Positions 38,025 to 51,145 of a DNA stretch of 64,000 nt are shown here, one piece after another. Made by a program: the position numbers and the translations under genes. This DNA comes from Apiospora phragmitis (taxonomy: Eukaryota; Ascomycota; Sordariomycetes; Amphisphaeriales; Apiosporaceae), in the NCBI GenBank assembly GCA_038363925.1, contig JAQQWL010000006.1:4010501-4074500 (forward strand), given 5' to 3'. The notes beneath the pieces are model-generated. The model had not been told where the DNA came from and did not search any database. It saw only the letters and a program-made list of their open reading frames with translations. How positions within the stretch are numbered: position 1 is the first letter of the stretch; each line of letters begins with the position of its first letter.

Positions 38025-39827
38025 CGTCAGCCCACACAAGATATACAGGGGGGAAAAAAGGCTGAGTGAGACATGGGAGGGCCCAAGACACAGCGGCGGG
38101 CGCTGTGGGTTGCGCTCCCGTTGCTGCTGTTGTCTCAAAACTGGCGGATCAACCTCGCCAGCAACCCAACCATCTCGACTTCGGATCACCACGCGCCGAG
38201 GAGGATTGCTTTCGCGAAACAGTCTCGCTATGGCGGCGACGAAACCTCGGGGTCGGTCGTCAAGCAGAATTCACGACACGTGTACCCGAAAGTACACGAG
38301 TCACCCACAATAGACAGAAGTGGATGGGACCTAGGTCCTGCACAGCGACTGTCGAAGCCAAGCATTGAGGACATAATTCCAAAAGCCCTCTGACATTTGC
38401 CCTCTGTCGTCGCAATGGCCATTCATACGGAGCAGATCTCAGAAGCCTTTTCCAATGCCACTGGGCTTGCTTGCTTGCCGGCCTAGCTTTTCTCCTAAGA
38501 GGATATGCCAGTCGAGTCACAACTAGATAGTGAAAGGTTTATGCAAACTCGTCAAACACTAGCTGCTGTCCCTTGCCTTGGGTTGCGCGAGCCTCGCAAC
38601 CGAAAACCTGGGGCATCGGTGATGTCTCTAGAATTCGGTCGCTCAGCTGCCGCATGCCCGTGGGTCAGGACGAATGTGCCTATCGATCGACCGCAACATC
38701 GAGCTCTCACGTGCGCGGCATCCAACAAGAGCGCGAGGCTATTGCAAAGGATGTTGTACACGTGCATGCTAGTGTTGGGTCTCTCGCAGGACTTGGCTCT
38801 CGAGGTAATCTCGCGCAATTGATGGTTTGCCACGTGTTACCACCTCGTTCGTAATTTCGATTGAACAAAGAGTTCTTCCACAACGTATTGAACCATAAAG
38901 ATTCATAAACACTAATTTTTGGTTGGAGGTGTCGTCACCTGCGCCCATCACGCGAGTAGGACTCAGGTCCCATCTTGGTGCTGGAGCGAGGATTCGAGCT
39001 TTGCCATCGTTACCACAATTGTAATTGGACAAGGACAAGGAGAGCCATGATCATTCTTTGAGAACGCGTGATGTCTCCGCCTTGTCCATACATCCGGTCA
39101 TATGTCTGGCCATATATGAGGACGACTCTCTGGGGACCGCAGCAGCCTTTGCCACATTGGTCCCTGAGTGCATCTCAAAGCACAGTATTCGTTTACTCCC
39201 TCAGCGCTGGCCTATAGGTCGCAAGAACCTTTCCACCAAGCTGAGTATATCAGGCATCGTCTCTCAACGATCATCCCTCAGCGCTGGCAGGAGGGGGTTG
39301 CACCCTTTTGCCAGGCCAAGGACATCAAGTAATATATTGCCAGCACTGAGGAGAACAACGTTGCATCGTTCTCTTCGAGGCCGAACAGATCGTGTGACCT
39401 TCGCATTCACCAGCGCAGCAAGGACTTTTAAGAGCAGAAGAGCGTCTACCAAGGCAGCGTGGATAGGGCGATATGATCGTTCATAATGCATAGCACTCAT
39501 CAGGGGCCGCCGAGTACGCGGTCTGAAGAGGCTTTGCGAACAGATTGTGAGACTAGCATAGGAGACTGCCGCAACACTCGCCGAGACCGTTGAGGTCAGC
39601 GGCAGAGAGAAGACGGCAACCCACAGAGTAAAGGGACGTATGGACGTCCAGGCTTGAGTGGAACCAAACCCGTGAAGGTAGGAGGGTACCAATCGAGCCC
39701 TTAGCACCACAGTAACTTAGTTGCGAATGCCACAACAATGGTTCACTAGCCCAAAGAACCTTGGGAACAATAGGACCAACCAGGTATCATTGAGAAGGGG
39801 GAAGTGAGTGATTGAGGAACATCAACG
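38025..39827. other. Intergenic region, no gene recognised
   Basis: About 1.8 kb. The first part should be the BTB promoter. The motif CCCTCAGCGCTGGC occurs twice (near 39199 and 39277). Overlapping frames on both strands at 39025-39738 carry no known domain and are thought to be chance frames. Confidence 0.45.
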
Positions 39828-39950
39828 TTACCTCTGGTCGTTGTCGAAGATGCGACGCGTCTTCTTGCTGTCACGGTGGTCCGCGTCAGAGCTGGCGCGT
39901 TTCGCGGAGGTAGTAGGAGAAGGGGAAGGGGACTTGGCAATTGACTCCAT
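39828..39950 (-). pseudogene. Orphan first exon or 40-residue ORF with Ser/Pro start and basic tail
   Basis: On the minus strand an ATG at 39950 opens a 40-codon frame that begins MESIAKSPSPSPTTSAKRAS and goes on with a basic run (DSKKTRRIFDNDQR). Its composition is that of a real protein N-terminus. The frame ends in AG-GTAACG, which is a good splice donor that doubles as the stop. A first exon of a larger gene is therefore likely. No convincing second exon was found on the minus strand below 39828, so the rest of the gene may be lost or fast-evolving. It could also be a real small protein. Family not recognised. Confidence 0.35.
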
Positions 39951-41542
39951 GACTTAAGTATGCAGTCTGGCAGTGGAAATGGAAGTATAAACATAATAGA
40001 CCCAATTGGAAGCAGGAAGGCAATGCGAGATTGGAAGGACAGCAAGGGGGGGAAGTAAGAAGATGATGGAGAGGTGAGCGATCGAGGATTTTGTCAACGG
40101 AGGGGAGTCGGGGGAATTTAACGGAGTCGACTGTGCGACCTTCTTGTTTCATGTGCTGGGACCTCTCAACCTCTGTGTCTAGAGTGCTAATTTCCCAGCT
40201 CCCTCGCTAACAACGCCACTACGCAGCCTCCCGAGGAAGCCCTAACTCGTGCTAAAAGTGAAATCAATCAAATGAAATTCCTTGTGTGGTTAGCCATGAT
40301 CACCTAATTGATGTGAAGATATTTCGGAATTGCTATACGGAGTACGTACGGTTTGTTTCTTCCTGACATTTCGAATAGAATCATTTATCTAAACTAATGG
40401 CTGTCCTTGTCTGTCCTTGATGGGCATGTTGAAGCCGACACAACGGCAGAGGTGGCAGGGTTACGCCACAGGTAAGCCAAGAGGCTCAGCCGCCAGGGGC
40501 TGAGGGGGAGTGCGCCGTGGGAGAACCCTAAAACCCTACAAAAGCAATATGCGTCGGACGCGAGCTTTAGTTTCCTTGGGACCAACACGTCATTTATTGG
40601 ATGATCTTGGCCTTGGTTTTCGTCGCATGCTAATTGACCCTTATTAATAAAGTACATTGCCAAATTGCAACAGTGGTTTCCACCACGACATTAGACATAT
40701 AGGTATGAAATTGGCGTAGGTCAGCCGCTGTTCGGTTGCCATCTGCCAGTTTGTTATACATCTCGTTCACAAAGTGCATCCCTTATAGAAGCACACTGTG
40801 CTTTAAGCAAGATTGAAAGCCACGATGCTAGTTTCTCCAGATCGCCGGTCCCTTTGCAGGACTGTTTGAGATCGAGGCCACTCTATTCCCGCTGAAGAGC
40901 CTGCTTGCTGGGGACAACATTCCGCATTCGAGGGGCTGACCAGGGTGCGTGAGCTTTTCTGTAGACTCACAAGAACTCACGTATGTATCTCAGGGGTAAT
41001 AGAGAGTGTCCGTACCGTCTCCGTAGCTCCACTGTTTGTCTTACCGACCTTCATCTAGTAATACCAGACAAGCGTGTGGGGAAGGTTGCTTCTGCGCTTC
41101 CTTTGCTGTTGATGCATCTAGTTTGCTTTCCGAGTCTAAACTCGTCGGGCCGTTGAGCACGGCTCGGGCAACCTTAAATCATTCAAGGTGTCGAGGATTT
41201 TCTGTATCGGAACCTTGTCGTCTGTAGGGCTGAAGAGCCTTGAAGATATGCAAGCCAATTGAACCAATATTCCTGAGTAAGAGATGCGATTGTGTACTCA
41301 ACTCAACTCAGTATTTGGACCTGGCCACACAGGGTGCTATTGTTGAATGGGCTTTCGTACGTACGTACAAGTGGGGGTTCAAGTGGTGCTGTATTGCTAT
41401 ATTCTGTTGTTCATGCCTATCTTCAGTGCTAGCTGCGAGGGGCACCCCTCTTGATGAAACAGAAAAGGGGTTCGCGCGCGCAGGCACGTGGCACCCCTTT
41501 TGGAGCAATATGAACAGCTTTAGTTCCAGCTGTTCCAACAGC
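39951..41542. other. Intergenic region up to the transposon island
   Basis: About 1.6 kb of normal base composition with no recognisable gene. A short telomere-like string (AACCCTAAAACCCTAC at 40523-40538) is present but far too short to mean a former chromosome end. Composition changes abruptly after about 41590. Confidence 0.45.
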
Positions 41543-41544
41543 TA

Positions 41545-41586
41545 AGCCAGCTGACGGTGCTACGGTCACCCCATGCAACGGCGACC
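41545..41586 (+). repeat. Left terminal inverted repeat of the Fot1-like element
   Basis: Begins AGCCAGCTGACGGTGCTACG right after a TA dinucleotide at 41543-41544. It matches the reverse complement of 59865-59906 over about 42 bp with one C/T difference and one single-base gap. A TA target duplication with inverted ends of this size and style is typical of Tc1/mariner/pogo elements of the Fot1 group. Confidence 0.9.
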
Positions 41587-42460
41587 CCTAAATTTAGATA
41601 GCCCCTGATAGCACTATATATAAATCAGTATATAAACTAGTCAGCTTTTAATTTATAGTTAATTAAATAATACCATCTTTTTCCTTTTCTTTTCCTCTTT
41701 TTAATAGGCTGTAAACTTAACGAGTTAATATTATAACGCGCGATTTAAGATGTTATAAATAGCTCGTTAATAAAATAAGCCGCCGAGAAGTATAATATTG
41801 TTAAAATAATTCTAAGGGCTCGGATTCACGGCCGTAAAATTATAAAATAATAGAATAAGTCCTTCTAAGCCTTAATAATAACGAAAGAGTTTTAGATCGT
41901 AACTTAATGCCTTGCGTAATATAATCTAGGCTATTTACCGGCGTACGTTATTTTCTAGGTATTCGCTTAACGGATCCTTTAAACTAACGGGATTAATATA
42001 ATACTCGGTAAATACTAGGTTAAAAGATTTATTACCTATTATCTATTTATTAATATTACTTTTTTTAAAAGGATGGATTTTTTAAGGCTTAATATAACTT
42101 TCGTAAAGAAAATTATCGAGTTTTTCGAGCGGCTTAATAATCCTATTTTAAAATCAATCCCTCTAGAGTTTCGGTTTAACGTCGACGAGATTAGTAATTA
42201 GCTCGGCTATAAAACGAATATAATAATTATTAGATTTATTAAAATAAAGAGAATATTAGTTATAAACTCCTTTAATCGAGAATAAGCTTCTACGGTTAAA
42301 TATAATAACGCTTTAGGCCGAGCTTTACCTCTTTTTATTATATTTAAAGGTTAATAGGTTTAATAGTAATAGTTTTTAAAAAAAAGGACTTATTAACGGA
42401 TACTATAGAGGATTAAGTCTTTACGGCATCCCCTAAAGGCTAGATTAATAAGGAGCTAGC
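41545..42460 (+). mobile_element. Left half of a Fot1/pogo-like DNA transposon, RIP-mutated
   Basis: Between the left inverted repeat and the first LTR the plus strand can be read, with many stops, as the N-terminal and first catalytic part of a Fot1-type DDE transposase. It has NVDE (first Asp) at 42178-42189, then motifs like VINSFNRE, GRALPLFIIFKG and FTASPKG, at the spacing known in the family. Stops fall where Gln or Trp is expected, as RIP would produce. The frame ends near 42460, where an LTR starts. The second and third catalytic Asp regions are not found on either side, so part of the transposase appears to be deleted. It cannot be functional. Confidence 0.75.
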
Positions 42461-43125
42461 TGTAACGAACGCTATCTAGGTTCTAAAAGAAACCTAGTAA
42501 GACGTACTAGGGTTTATATTAATAATACGAGAGAGTATCCGAACGTGCGATAAAAGTCGCTTTTATTAATATAATAAGTAATAATTTATAAGAACGAAAG
42601 TAATTAAGGTGCGTGAGTTTAAGGGTATTTATAATAGTTTTATTAAAGCTATTTACTTTATTAATAAGTTAAAATTAATACTTAAATTAATTATTAAAAT
42701 AAAAAGTATTTATATAAAATATATAAAAGAAATATTTATCGTTATATATTTAATCCTTTCTTTATTAATTTATTACTACTTAATAATCCTTTTTAAACGT
42801 GCTCGGTATTACTTAATAATCGTTCCTAATCACGTTTTATATTATTTAATAATCGCTTCTAATCACGCTCTACGCTACTTAGTGATCTTATTTAAACGTT
42901 TACCGTGCTACGTAACTTGCTATCGGTCGCCGTTACTTTATAAGCGCGTTCGCTTTATCGCTAGGCGTGGAGGTGGCGTTGCTCGTTATTAAAGAAAGTC
43001 TAGTTTCGTATTTATATAGCTGGCGGTGCGGTCTATAACTATAATATTATAGCCTGTTCGGGGTATAATAGTTTTATGCCGGTAAATAGGGTTTTTTAGC
43101 CGTATAATTAGGTCGGGTTATAATA
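42461..43125 (-). repeat. LTR 1 of Gypsy element (665 bp)
   Basis: One of four LTR copies. On the plus strand it starts TGTAACGAACG and ends with a mutated form of GGTCGGGTTGTAACA. It is paired here with LTR 4 because the two have near-equal length (665 and 663 bp). It is followed by about 175 bp resembling the sequence after LTR 2. Elements read on the minus strand, so this is a 3' LTR in sense orientation. Confidence 0.8.
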
Positions 43126-43365
43126 TTATTCTCTTCTTTTTAATTATTTTATCCTTAAAATATTAACTTTATAAATATTTTAGCCGTTTACTTATTATAA
43201 TTTATAGTAAATTTTTCTTTCTTTATTATTTTCGTTATAATATATATTTATTATAAGTAGTCGCGTCGAAAAATCTCGAATTAAGTTTAATCGTTCTTTT
43301 ACCGTTTATTATGCGGATTTCGTCGAAGCCTTTTCTAAATTTAGTTTCGAAGTCATGCCTTATAA
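43126..43365 (-). mobile_element. Internal remnant of Gypsy element B next to LTR 1
   Basis: About 240 bp that align by eye with the beginning of the internal region after LTR 2 (44049 on) for about 175 bp and then diverge. The last five bases, TATAA at 43361-43365, resemble TATAG just after LTR 3 and may be the target duplication of element A. Confidence 0.6.
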
Positions 43366-44048
43366 TGTAACGAACGTTATCTAGGTTCTAAAAGAAACCT
43401 AGTAAGACGTACTAGGGTTTATATTAATAATATGAAAGAGTATCTAAACGTGTAATAAAAGTCGCTTTTATTAATATAATAAGTAATAATTTATAAGAAC
43501 GAATAATAATTAAAGTACGTAGGTTTAGGAGTATTTATAATAGTTTCGTTAAAGTTATTTATTTTATTAATAAATTAAAATTAATATTTAAATTAATTAT
43601 TAAAATAAAAGGTATTTATATAAAATATATAAGGAACGTTCGTCGTTATATATTTAATTTCTTTTTTTATTAATCGGTTAAATTATTTAGTTCACGGTAA
43701 TCCCGTTATTAGCTCACGGTGATCCATCCCTTGGATTACGGTAATCTATTCTAGTAACTTATTTAGGAGCGTCGTGATCCCGTCGCTCCTAGCTTACTTA
43801 TTAAAGCGGTGGTCTAGTCGCTCCTCGTCCCGTGGCTTTTTTCTAGTTATTTTCTCGGGTCGGGTTTATCCTTTCGCTATTTGAAATATTTTCGTAATTA
43901 TATTTACGCGTTTCTATAATATAAGGGAGTTTATATTAATATAGCTAATAATATGGTCGGTAGTTATAACGTTATAGCCTGGTTAGGGTATAATAGTTCC
44001 GTTTTAATAGGTAGGGTTTTAACCGTATAATTAAGTCGGGTTATAATA
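43366..44048 (-). repeat. LTR 2 of Gypsy element A (683 bp)
   Basis: Starts TGTAACGAACG and ends at the mutated GGTTGTAACA equivalent. It has the same length as LTR 3 (683 bp), which supports their pairing. It is the 3' LTR of element A in sense (minus) orientation. Confidence 0.85.
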
Positions 44049-47000
44049 TTATCCTCTTTTTTTTAACCGTTTTATTTTTAAAATATCGATTTTATAAATA
44101 TTTTAATTACTCGTATTATTAGGTTATAATAGGTTTTTTTTTTTTATTATTTTTTATTATAATATTTATTTATTATAATTAATTATATTAGAAAATCTCG
44201 GTTTAAAAAAATTATCGCGAGTTTAACTCTTATTATTAACGTAGAATCTATAAGTAATTTAATTAATATATTTTATACTCGTTATTTTTATTAAAACTTG
44301 GCTTATTATATAAACGAGAAGTTATTTCGTTATTTAAAATATATTCGGGTTAATTGCTTTTATAATAATACCTTTATTACATCGGCCTTAATAAAATTAA
44401 TTACTTAATAAAAAAAGTTAAAGGCGGAAAAATTAAACGTAAAAAAAACTTTATTCCTTTTATAAACGTAATTATTTATCGCCTTAGGTCGTTTAACCCG
44501 TTTTTATTATATAAAAAAGGTCGTAATAAAAAAACGTTCAGAAGCGTTTCGTTAAGAAATATAAAAACTAAATAAAAAAAATAGTGTTTCTTTTTTAATT
44601 ATTAATTAAAAAAACTTCGTTTTTAATAATTTACATTCTTTAAATATTTTTAAAAACGTTAATTAATTATTTTTTAATTTAATAAGTTTCCCCGATTTTA
44701 AGCCGTCGGTCCTCGCGGGGGAAGCTTTTTTTTAAACTTTTAAAGTTTTTTCGCGGCGTTCGTTAAATGTTTTTTAAACTTTTAAGTATTATTTTTTAAT
44801 AAGTAACTTTTTTATTAAACGAAGTATTAAAAGCTTCGTTCTTTTTTTTTTAATTAATAATTTTATCGATTTTATATTTATATTAATTTATTTCGATTTT
44901 TAATTATATATTAATTAAGGTTTTTTCGGCTATTAGTTCGAATAATAAAATATAAAATATAAAATATATCCGTATTATTTTAAATAATAATAATTAGTAA
45001 TTAGTTTTTAAAATAACTTTTATAATTTTAAATAATTTTATCCTTTTAAAGTCTAATTTATCGCTTAATTATTTTATTTTAATATTTCGTTATAAGAAGT
45101 AAACTTTTTCTCCTTTTTTAAAAATTAATCCTTTTAATTTTATTTAATTAGCGTATCCCTTTATTTATTATTAAAAAAAAGTAAGGTCTTATTATAACGT
45201 AATTTAAAGTTTTTTTTAGTTTTTTAATTTAAATAGTCGCGATTAGTACTAGCTTTTTTTTTATAGGTTTTCTAATAATTTCTAAATTATATCCGTAGTT
45301 TATTCGAAATAATAATATATATATAGCTTCGTTATTCGCGTTATTATAAACGAATTAAGTTATTAGTAATAATTATACCTAATTATTTTATTTATAATTA
45401 ATATAGTAATATAAGTATTACTTTAAGGTTTAATTTATCCGCTCGGTTTATTTATTTATTTAAAAGTGGTAAGCTATAAATAGCTTATATTCAACACTGA
45501 GTTGTGCTATTAGGGATCTCCAGAATTTAGCGGTAAACAACTTGTCTTTATTAGAAATAATTGTTTCGGGTAGCCTATACTAGCTAACGATTATTTAGAG
45601 GAATGTGTATATTAAGTCATTAATATCGCTTAATTTTTTATACGGTAGGAAGTAGGTATATTTTATAAGTTTATCCGTAATTATTAAGATGTTATTATAA
45701 TCGGTTTTAATTAAAGGTTTTTTTAATAGGGGTAGTTTAATAACGAAATTAAATATAATAATTTTCTATACTTTATTTAATAATAAGATCGGCTATATTT
45801 CTCTATATAATTAATACCTAGCGGCCTTGGTTCTATTATAAAAATCGTATTTATTAATTACTTTAATTATAATCGGTTTAAGGTTTTTATAATCGAATTA
45901 TCTAGTAATCCTTCTTTAGGTCTTAAATATTCTTTAATATCCATATATAAGGTACTCGTAAAATTCTCGGATAAAATCTTCGCGGTATTATTTAAAAATA
46001 TAGATCTTATTTCGGTAAAAAACGAAACCGTTATAATTTTCGAGGTAATCCCTAAAATAATTTACAAGGTCGAAATCCTAATTAAATTATTAAAACTTAA
46101 TAATCTATTCGTCATTATATTAAACGTGGTTCGTAACATTTAATTATTTTAAAAATACGAGGTTACCGTTTTAATTATAAGTAAGAATCGTTCGCGTTTC
46201 GAACAAAACCTCTTTTTAATAATCCGGTTATCGGCTTAACGCGTTAACACGACCGTTCTCGTTACCCTTCTAATAAATAATAATAAAGTTAAATCTTAAA
46301 AGGAATTTAAACTATTATATTTATCGTTTATTTAGCTCCTTAATAATAATAAACGTTATAAAGTTTTTATAATCGGTATAAATTTTAACTAGTTTTATTA
46401 TTCCGCTAAAATAATATCTTTATTTTTTATAAGTTTTAATAATAATTATTAATTCCTTATTATAAATTTAATAATTAAACTCTAATCCGTTAAGCTTTTT
46501 CGAAAAAAATACAACGGGGTACGACTTTCCGTTATTATTTTATTAACTTAATTATCTTCCGATCGCATAGTTTAATACGTCGGTTTTAACCTTAAAAGGT
46601 TTAGACAGGTCTATTACATAAAGCACTAATTTATTAAGGATTCTTTTTTTAATATTATAAAAAGCTTTATTTTTTTTCTCCGTCTATTAAAATAGTTCGT
46701 CCTTCTTCATTAAGTTCGTTAAGGGTGTCGCTATCCTATTAAATCTAGGGACGAAAATCCGGTAATAATTAATTAATCTTAAAAAGGATTTAATTTTTAT
46801 AACGCTTATAAGCGTGAGCTATTTTTTAACTATTAAAATTTTTAAAGGTTCTATTCGGATTTCGCTTAAAAATATTACGTATCCTATAAAAATAACGGAT
46901 CGTTAATAGAATTCGCTTTTTTTTAAATTAATTAATAGGTTAATATTTTATAGCTTTTAAAGTATTAATTTTACATACTTTTAATACTATTCATCGTTCT

Positions 47001-50000
47001 TAAAATAAATAAGGATATTATTAAAATATATTATAATAAACTTGTTAAGGTATTCTTATAAAACGTGGTTAATTATAAATTAAAAGTTAATTAATACATT
47101 AATTAAGTTAAACGGTATAGCTTAATATTCGAAATAGCCGTACTTAGTTCGGAACGCGGTTTTCTACTTTTCTCCTTTTTTAATTCGGATTAAGTTATAT
47201 ATATTAAAAAAGTCGAATATTATAAAGATTTTAATGTATAATAATTTATCTTATAAATCGCTAATTAAAAATAAGGGGTACCGGTTTTTAATAATAATTT
47301 CGTTAAGTTTTTAATAATCGATATATATACGCTATTTAGGTTTTCCGTCCTTACTCTTTTTTAAAACGAAAAGGATAAAGAAGCTTACTAGTAATATAAA
47401 TGGTTAAATAACTCCTTTCTCAAGGTTTTTCGTAATATACTCCTTTAGGGCTTATTCGTATTCTTAATTAAGTTTATATATAAATATAAATAAGGGTTCT
47501 TTCTTATTTTTAAAAAGTATTTTATAATCCTACCATATATAAGATAATAAGCTTATTTTTAATTTTTTATAAAAAATACTTCGAATTATCGATAGTTTTC
47601 TAATATAATCGTTATAATATTCAGCTTAAGCTCTTTAATAATAATATATATTTTAAAGACTTTAAGTTTATTAAGGGGTCGCTTTTTAAACCGTTACCTA
47701 TCGATTAAACTTTTTCCTAATATATCTTACTAAAGTTAGCCTATTTTTTAATTAATTTTAAAATTACTTACCCGTAATTAAAATATCTTTAAAATTATAT
47801 CGTATTTTATGACGTCCGTAATATTACACGTAATTCGTTTATAGTGTTCTCCGATATCGATCGGAAGGTTCGTAACTTCCTTCCGTACTTCTTTATTATT
47901 ATAAGTTATAAGTCCTTTATCGACGGTTTTAAATCGGTATAAGGCGTTTTTCTCCTATTATTCAAATTTAAAGCAATTAACGATTCGTAATAAAATATAG
48001 TTTTCTTACGCTCCGTTATTAAGTAGCGCTTTAATATGAACTCTTTTTACGCTTAGTATTAATATAATATATTTATAGATAGCTTGATCATCCATTATTT
48101 AATATAGGGACCTATTTTAGTCCGCTTATTATTATCTTTTTATAATAAGCGGCGTTTATTTCCTAAACGTTACGTTTATAAGTTATTAACGATATCTTAC
48201 AATCAATCTTCGTATCGTTACCGTTATTTTCTCCGTTCTTTATAAGGCGTTTTTTAATATATTAATAAGGGTATTTTTATACTCCTCCTTATATAAAATA
48301 TTATCCTTAATATTTAAAGTTCGGGTTTTTCTAATAATTCGAAGGTTTATTAAGTTCGCGGTAATTTATAAACGCTTTATAAATTCTTTAATATAATAAA
48401 AAGGTCCTCCTATCGGGTATATATCTATACGTTTTAAAAGTATTAAACGTTTTTTTTTAAACGTTTATAAACTCGCGATTTTTTTTAAGCGTGTTTAAAG
48501 TATTAATCCTTAAAATACTCTTTTTAATCTCGTCTTTTTAAATAATATTATTATAATTACCGTAAGTTTTCTTATATTAATAAGTATACGTATTATCCGT
48601 TTAAAATTAACGTTCGGATTTTTTTAATAATATAATTCGGGTATGGTTACGTAATAAATTATTTACCAATCTTTCGGAGAAACTATTCGTATTTAAACTT
48701 TTCCGCGAAGTGTTTTATATAAGTATTATATATATACGAGATCTATAAGAGCGTAAAGTGTTTTTTATAAGTAAAAAAGATTTATAAGTTATTTTTTATT
48801 ATGTAGTTATTATAAATTTTTTAATTAAAACCGGCTATAATAAGTATTTAGCGTAAATATTTTAAATCGGGGTAAAAAATATTAAAAATAATTAATTACC
48901 CGTTAGTTTTAAGGTTTTTAATTTTAATAATCTTATTTATTAACTCGTTTATTAATATATTTATTAAACGTTTATAATTTATTAATTATTTTAATTAGTT
49001 TATAATATTATTTATTAAATTATTATTTTCGTTATAAAGAAAGGGTTACTCCTTTTATATTATCGCGACGTTTCGGCTATAGTCCTCTTTATTTTTCGGG
49101 GCTTTAAAAAATTATCCGGTACTTTTTTTATTTATTAAGTAAAAAGTATACTTATTATTATAATAAACTATTTAGAATAAATTACCGTATTTAATAATAA
49201 CGTTATTATTTTTAATAATTATTATAAAGGTATTTTTTATTTTAATAACGTTAACGTGTTATTTTTTTAAAACTCGTTAAAAATCCTTTTTTAATGTTTA
49301 ATATTTTTGAACGTAATATCCTAATTTTTAATAATTATAATAAATATTACGTAGCTTCTTATTTTATTTATTATATTTAATAACGTCTAGGTTTATAGGT
49401 TTATTATAATAGCTATACGTTATAATATTCTTAAGCGGTATATAATTATATTAACGTAATTACCCCGTATTAGCTTAGGTTCGACTGGTCTACCGTTAAG
49501 GTCCGCTTTATTTTTCGCGGCGTTGCTTGTATATATAAGTATTGATTTTAATAATAAGTTTTATATATAAAAGGAAGTTATTAAGAGCGTTAAGCCGGCT
49601 AAGTTTGTTTTTAATATTATTTTTTAATTCTTAATAATATATTATAGTTTTTATAATTTCGGTATAGTTTAGTTGAGCTATGATACGCCGGAATTCGGCT
49701 ATATAAAAAGCGGCTAATCCTTTTTATTTAAAGGTTTTAAGTTCTTTTTCCGCTTGTCGCTTTTCGTTAGGGTTTTAAAAAAGTAATTTAAAAGCTTATT
49801 TAAAGCCGTTATAACTTTTAAAAATATATTATACCTTTATGCGGTATAATTTAACTTATTAATTATTTTTTACGAGTTCGTTTAAATAAGGTTTAAACTA
49901 AGTAAGTATTTTATTTTTAAAAAATAAGGTAATATAAATAATTCGTTAAGTAAAGTTTTAAAACATCCTTTTATAAAATCGTTAATAGGTTTTAATTTAA

Positions 50001-50462
50001 ATAAAAAAGCTTCGGAAATTTTTACTTATTTCATTAAAAAGGGTTAACGTATTAATCTTTATACCCTTTTTTAAGGCAATAAAGGTTTAGATAATATTAA
50101 TAGTTATATAAAAGAGACATACCTTTTTATATAGCTCGTTAATATTATAAAATATTTATTTTAAGGTGCCCTTAGTTAAGAACTTATTACGCTTTTTTTT
50201 AAACTTAACGTAATAATATTAATAATTAATACTTTTTTATTTAAATTTTTTAATTCGTTTAGTTAACGCTTATCGCGTAAGCTCGTTATTATTATTATTA
50301 TTATCAATATTTATAATAAGGTCCCGTTAAGAGGTATTAAGGGTGGCGATAAGAGTTTTTCCTTATCGGACGGTATTATTAAAACTAGGTATAAATATAA
50401 TTTTTATAATATTATTATTTAAAAGTTTAAATAATAACTCGTAAGAATAAAAATAATTAAAA
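44049..50462 (-). mobile_element. Internal region of Gypsy (Ty3) retrotransposon A, heavily RIP-mutated
   Basis: A 6.4-kb body between LTR 2 and LTR 3, almost free of CpA and TpG. It aligns with the body of element B. Read on the minus strand it holds remnants of the reverse transcriptase YLDDILIYS motif at about 47002-47028 and, further downstream in sense, an integrase with the C-terminal YHPQTDGQTE region at about 45443-45480. The order reverse transcriptase then integrase is that of Ty3/Gypsy. Stop codons are everywhere and no frame is open. The gag part lies toward 48,600-50,300 by position. Confidence 0.85.
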
Positions 50463-51145
50463 TATAACGAACGTTATTTAAGTTTTAAAAAAAACTTAAT
50501 AAGATATATTAAGGTTTATATTAATAATATAAAAAAGTATTTAAACGTATAATAAAAGTCGCTTTTATTAATATAATAAGTAATAATTTATAAAAACAAA
50601 TAATAATTAAAATATATAAGTTTAAAGGTATTTATAATAGTTTTATTAAAATTATTTACTTTATTAATAAATTAAGATTAATATTTAAATTATTTATTAA
50701 AATAAAAAGTATTTATATAAAATATATAAAAAATATCTATTATTATATATTTAATCTCCTCTTTTATTAATCAGTTAAATCACTTAGTTTATAATAATCC
50801 CGTTATTAGCTCATAATAATCTATCCCTTAAATTACGGTAATCTATTTTAATAGCTTACTTAGAAGCGTCGTAATCCCGTCGTTCCTAGCTTACTTACTA
50901 GAGCGGTAATTTAATCGCTCCTCGTTCCGTAGCTCTTTCCTAGCTGTTTTCCCGGGTCGGGTCTATCCTTTCGCTATTTAAAATATCCTCGTAATTATGT
51001 TTACGCGCTTTTATACTATAAGGGAGCTTATATTAGTATAATTAATAATACGGTCGGTAATTATAACGTCGTAGCCTAGTCGGGGCATGGTAGTTCCGTT
51101 CCGGCGGGTGGGGTCTTGGCCGTATGGTTAGGTCGGGTTGTAATA
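50463..51145 (-). repeat. LTR 3 of Gypsy element A (683 bp)
   Basis: Starts with TATAACGAACG (the mutated form of TGTAACGAACG) and ends GGTCGGGTTGTAATA. The final 80 bp (about 51060-51145) are GC-rich and much less mutated than the rest. It is the 5' LTR of element A in sense orientation. Followed by TATAG at 51146-51150. Confidence 0.85.

Noticed and set aside
39025..39738. Overlapping 150-codon ORFs on both strands
   Set aside because: Mutually exclusive frames without domain; tested as a second exon for the orphan exon at 39950 and found unconvincing.
40523..40538. Telomere-like string with two CCCTA units
   Set aside because: Only two imperfect units, with normal flanking DNA on both sides; chance is enough to explain it.
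42609..42992. 127-codon ORF within LTR 1
   Set aside because: Ile/Leu/Tyr/Lys-rich product of AT-rich repeat DNA; it lies inside an LTR and shows no domain.
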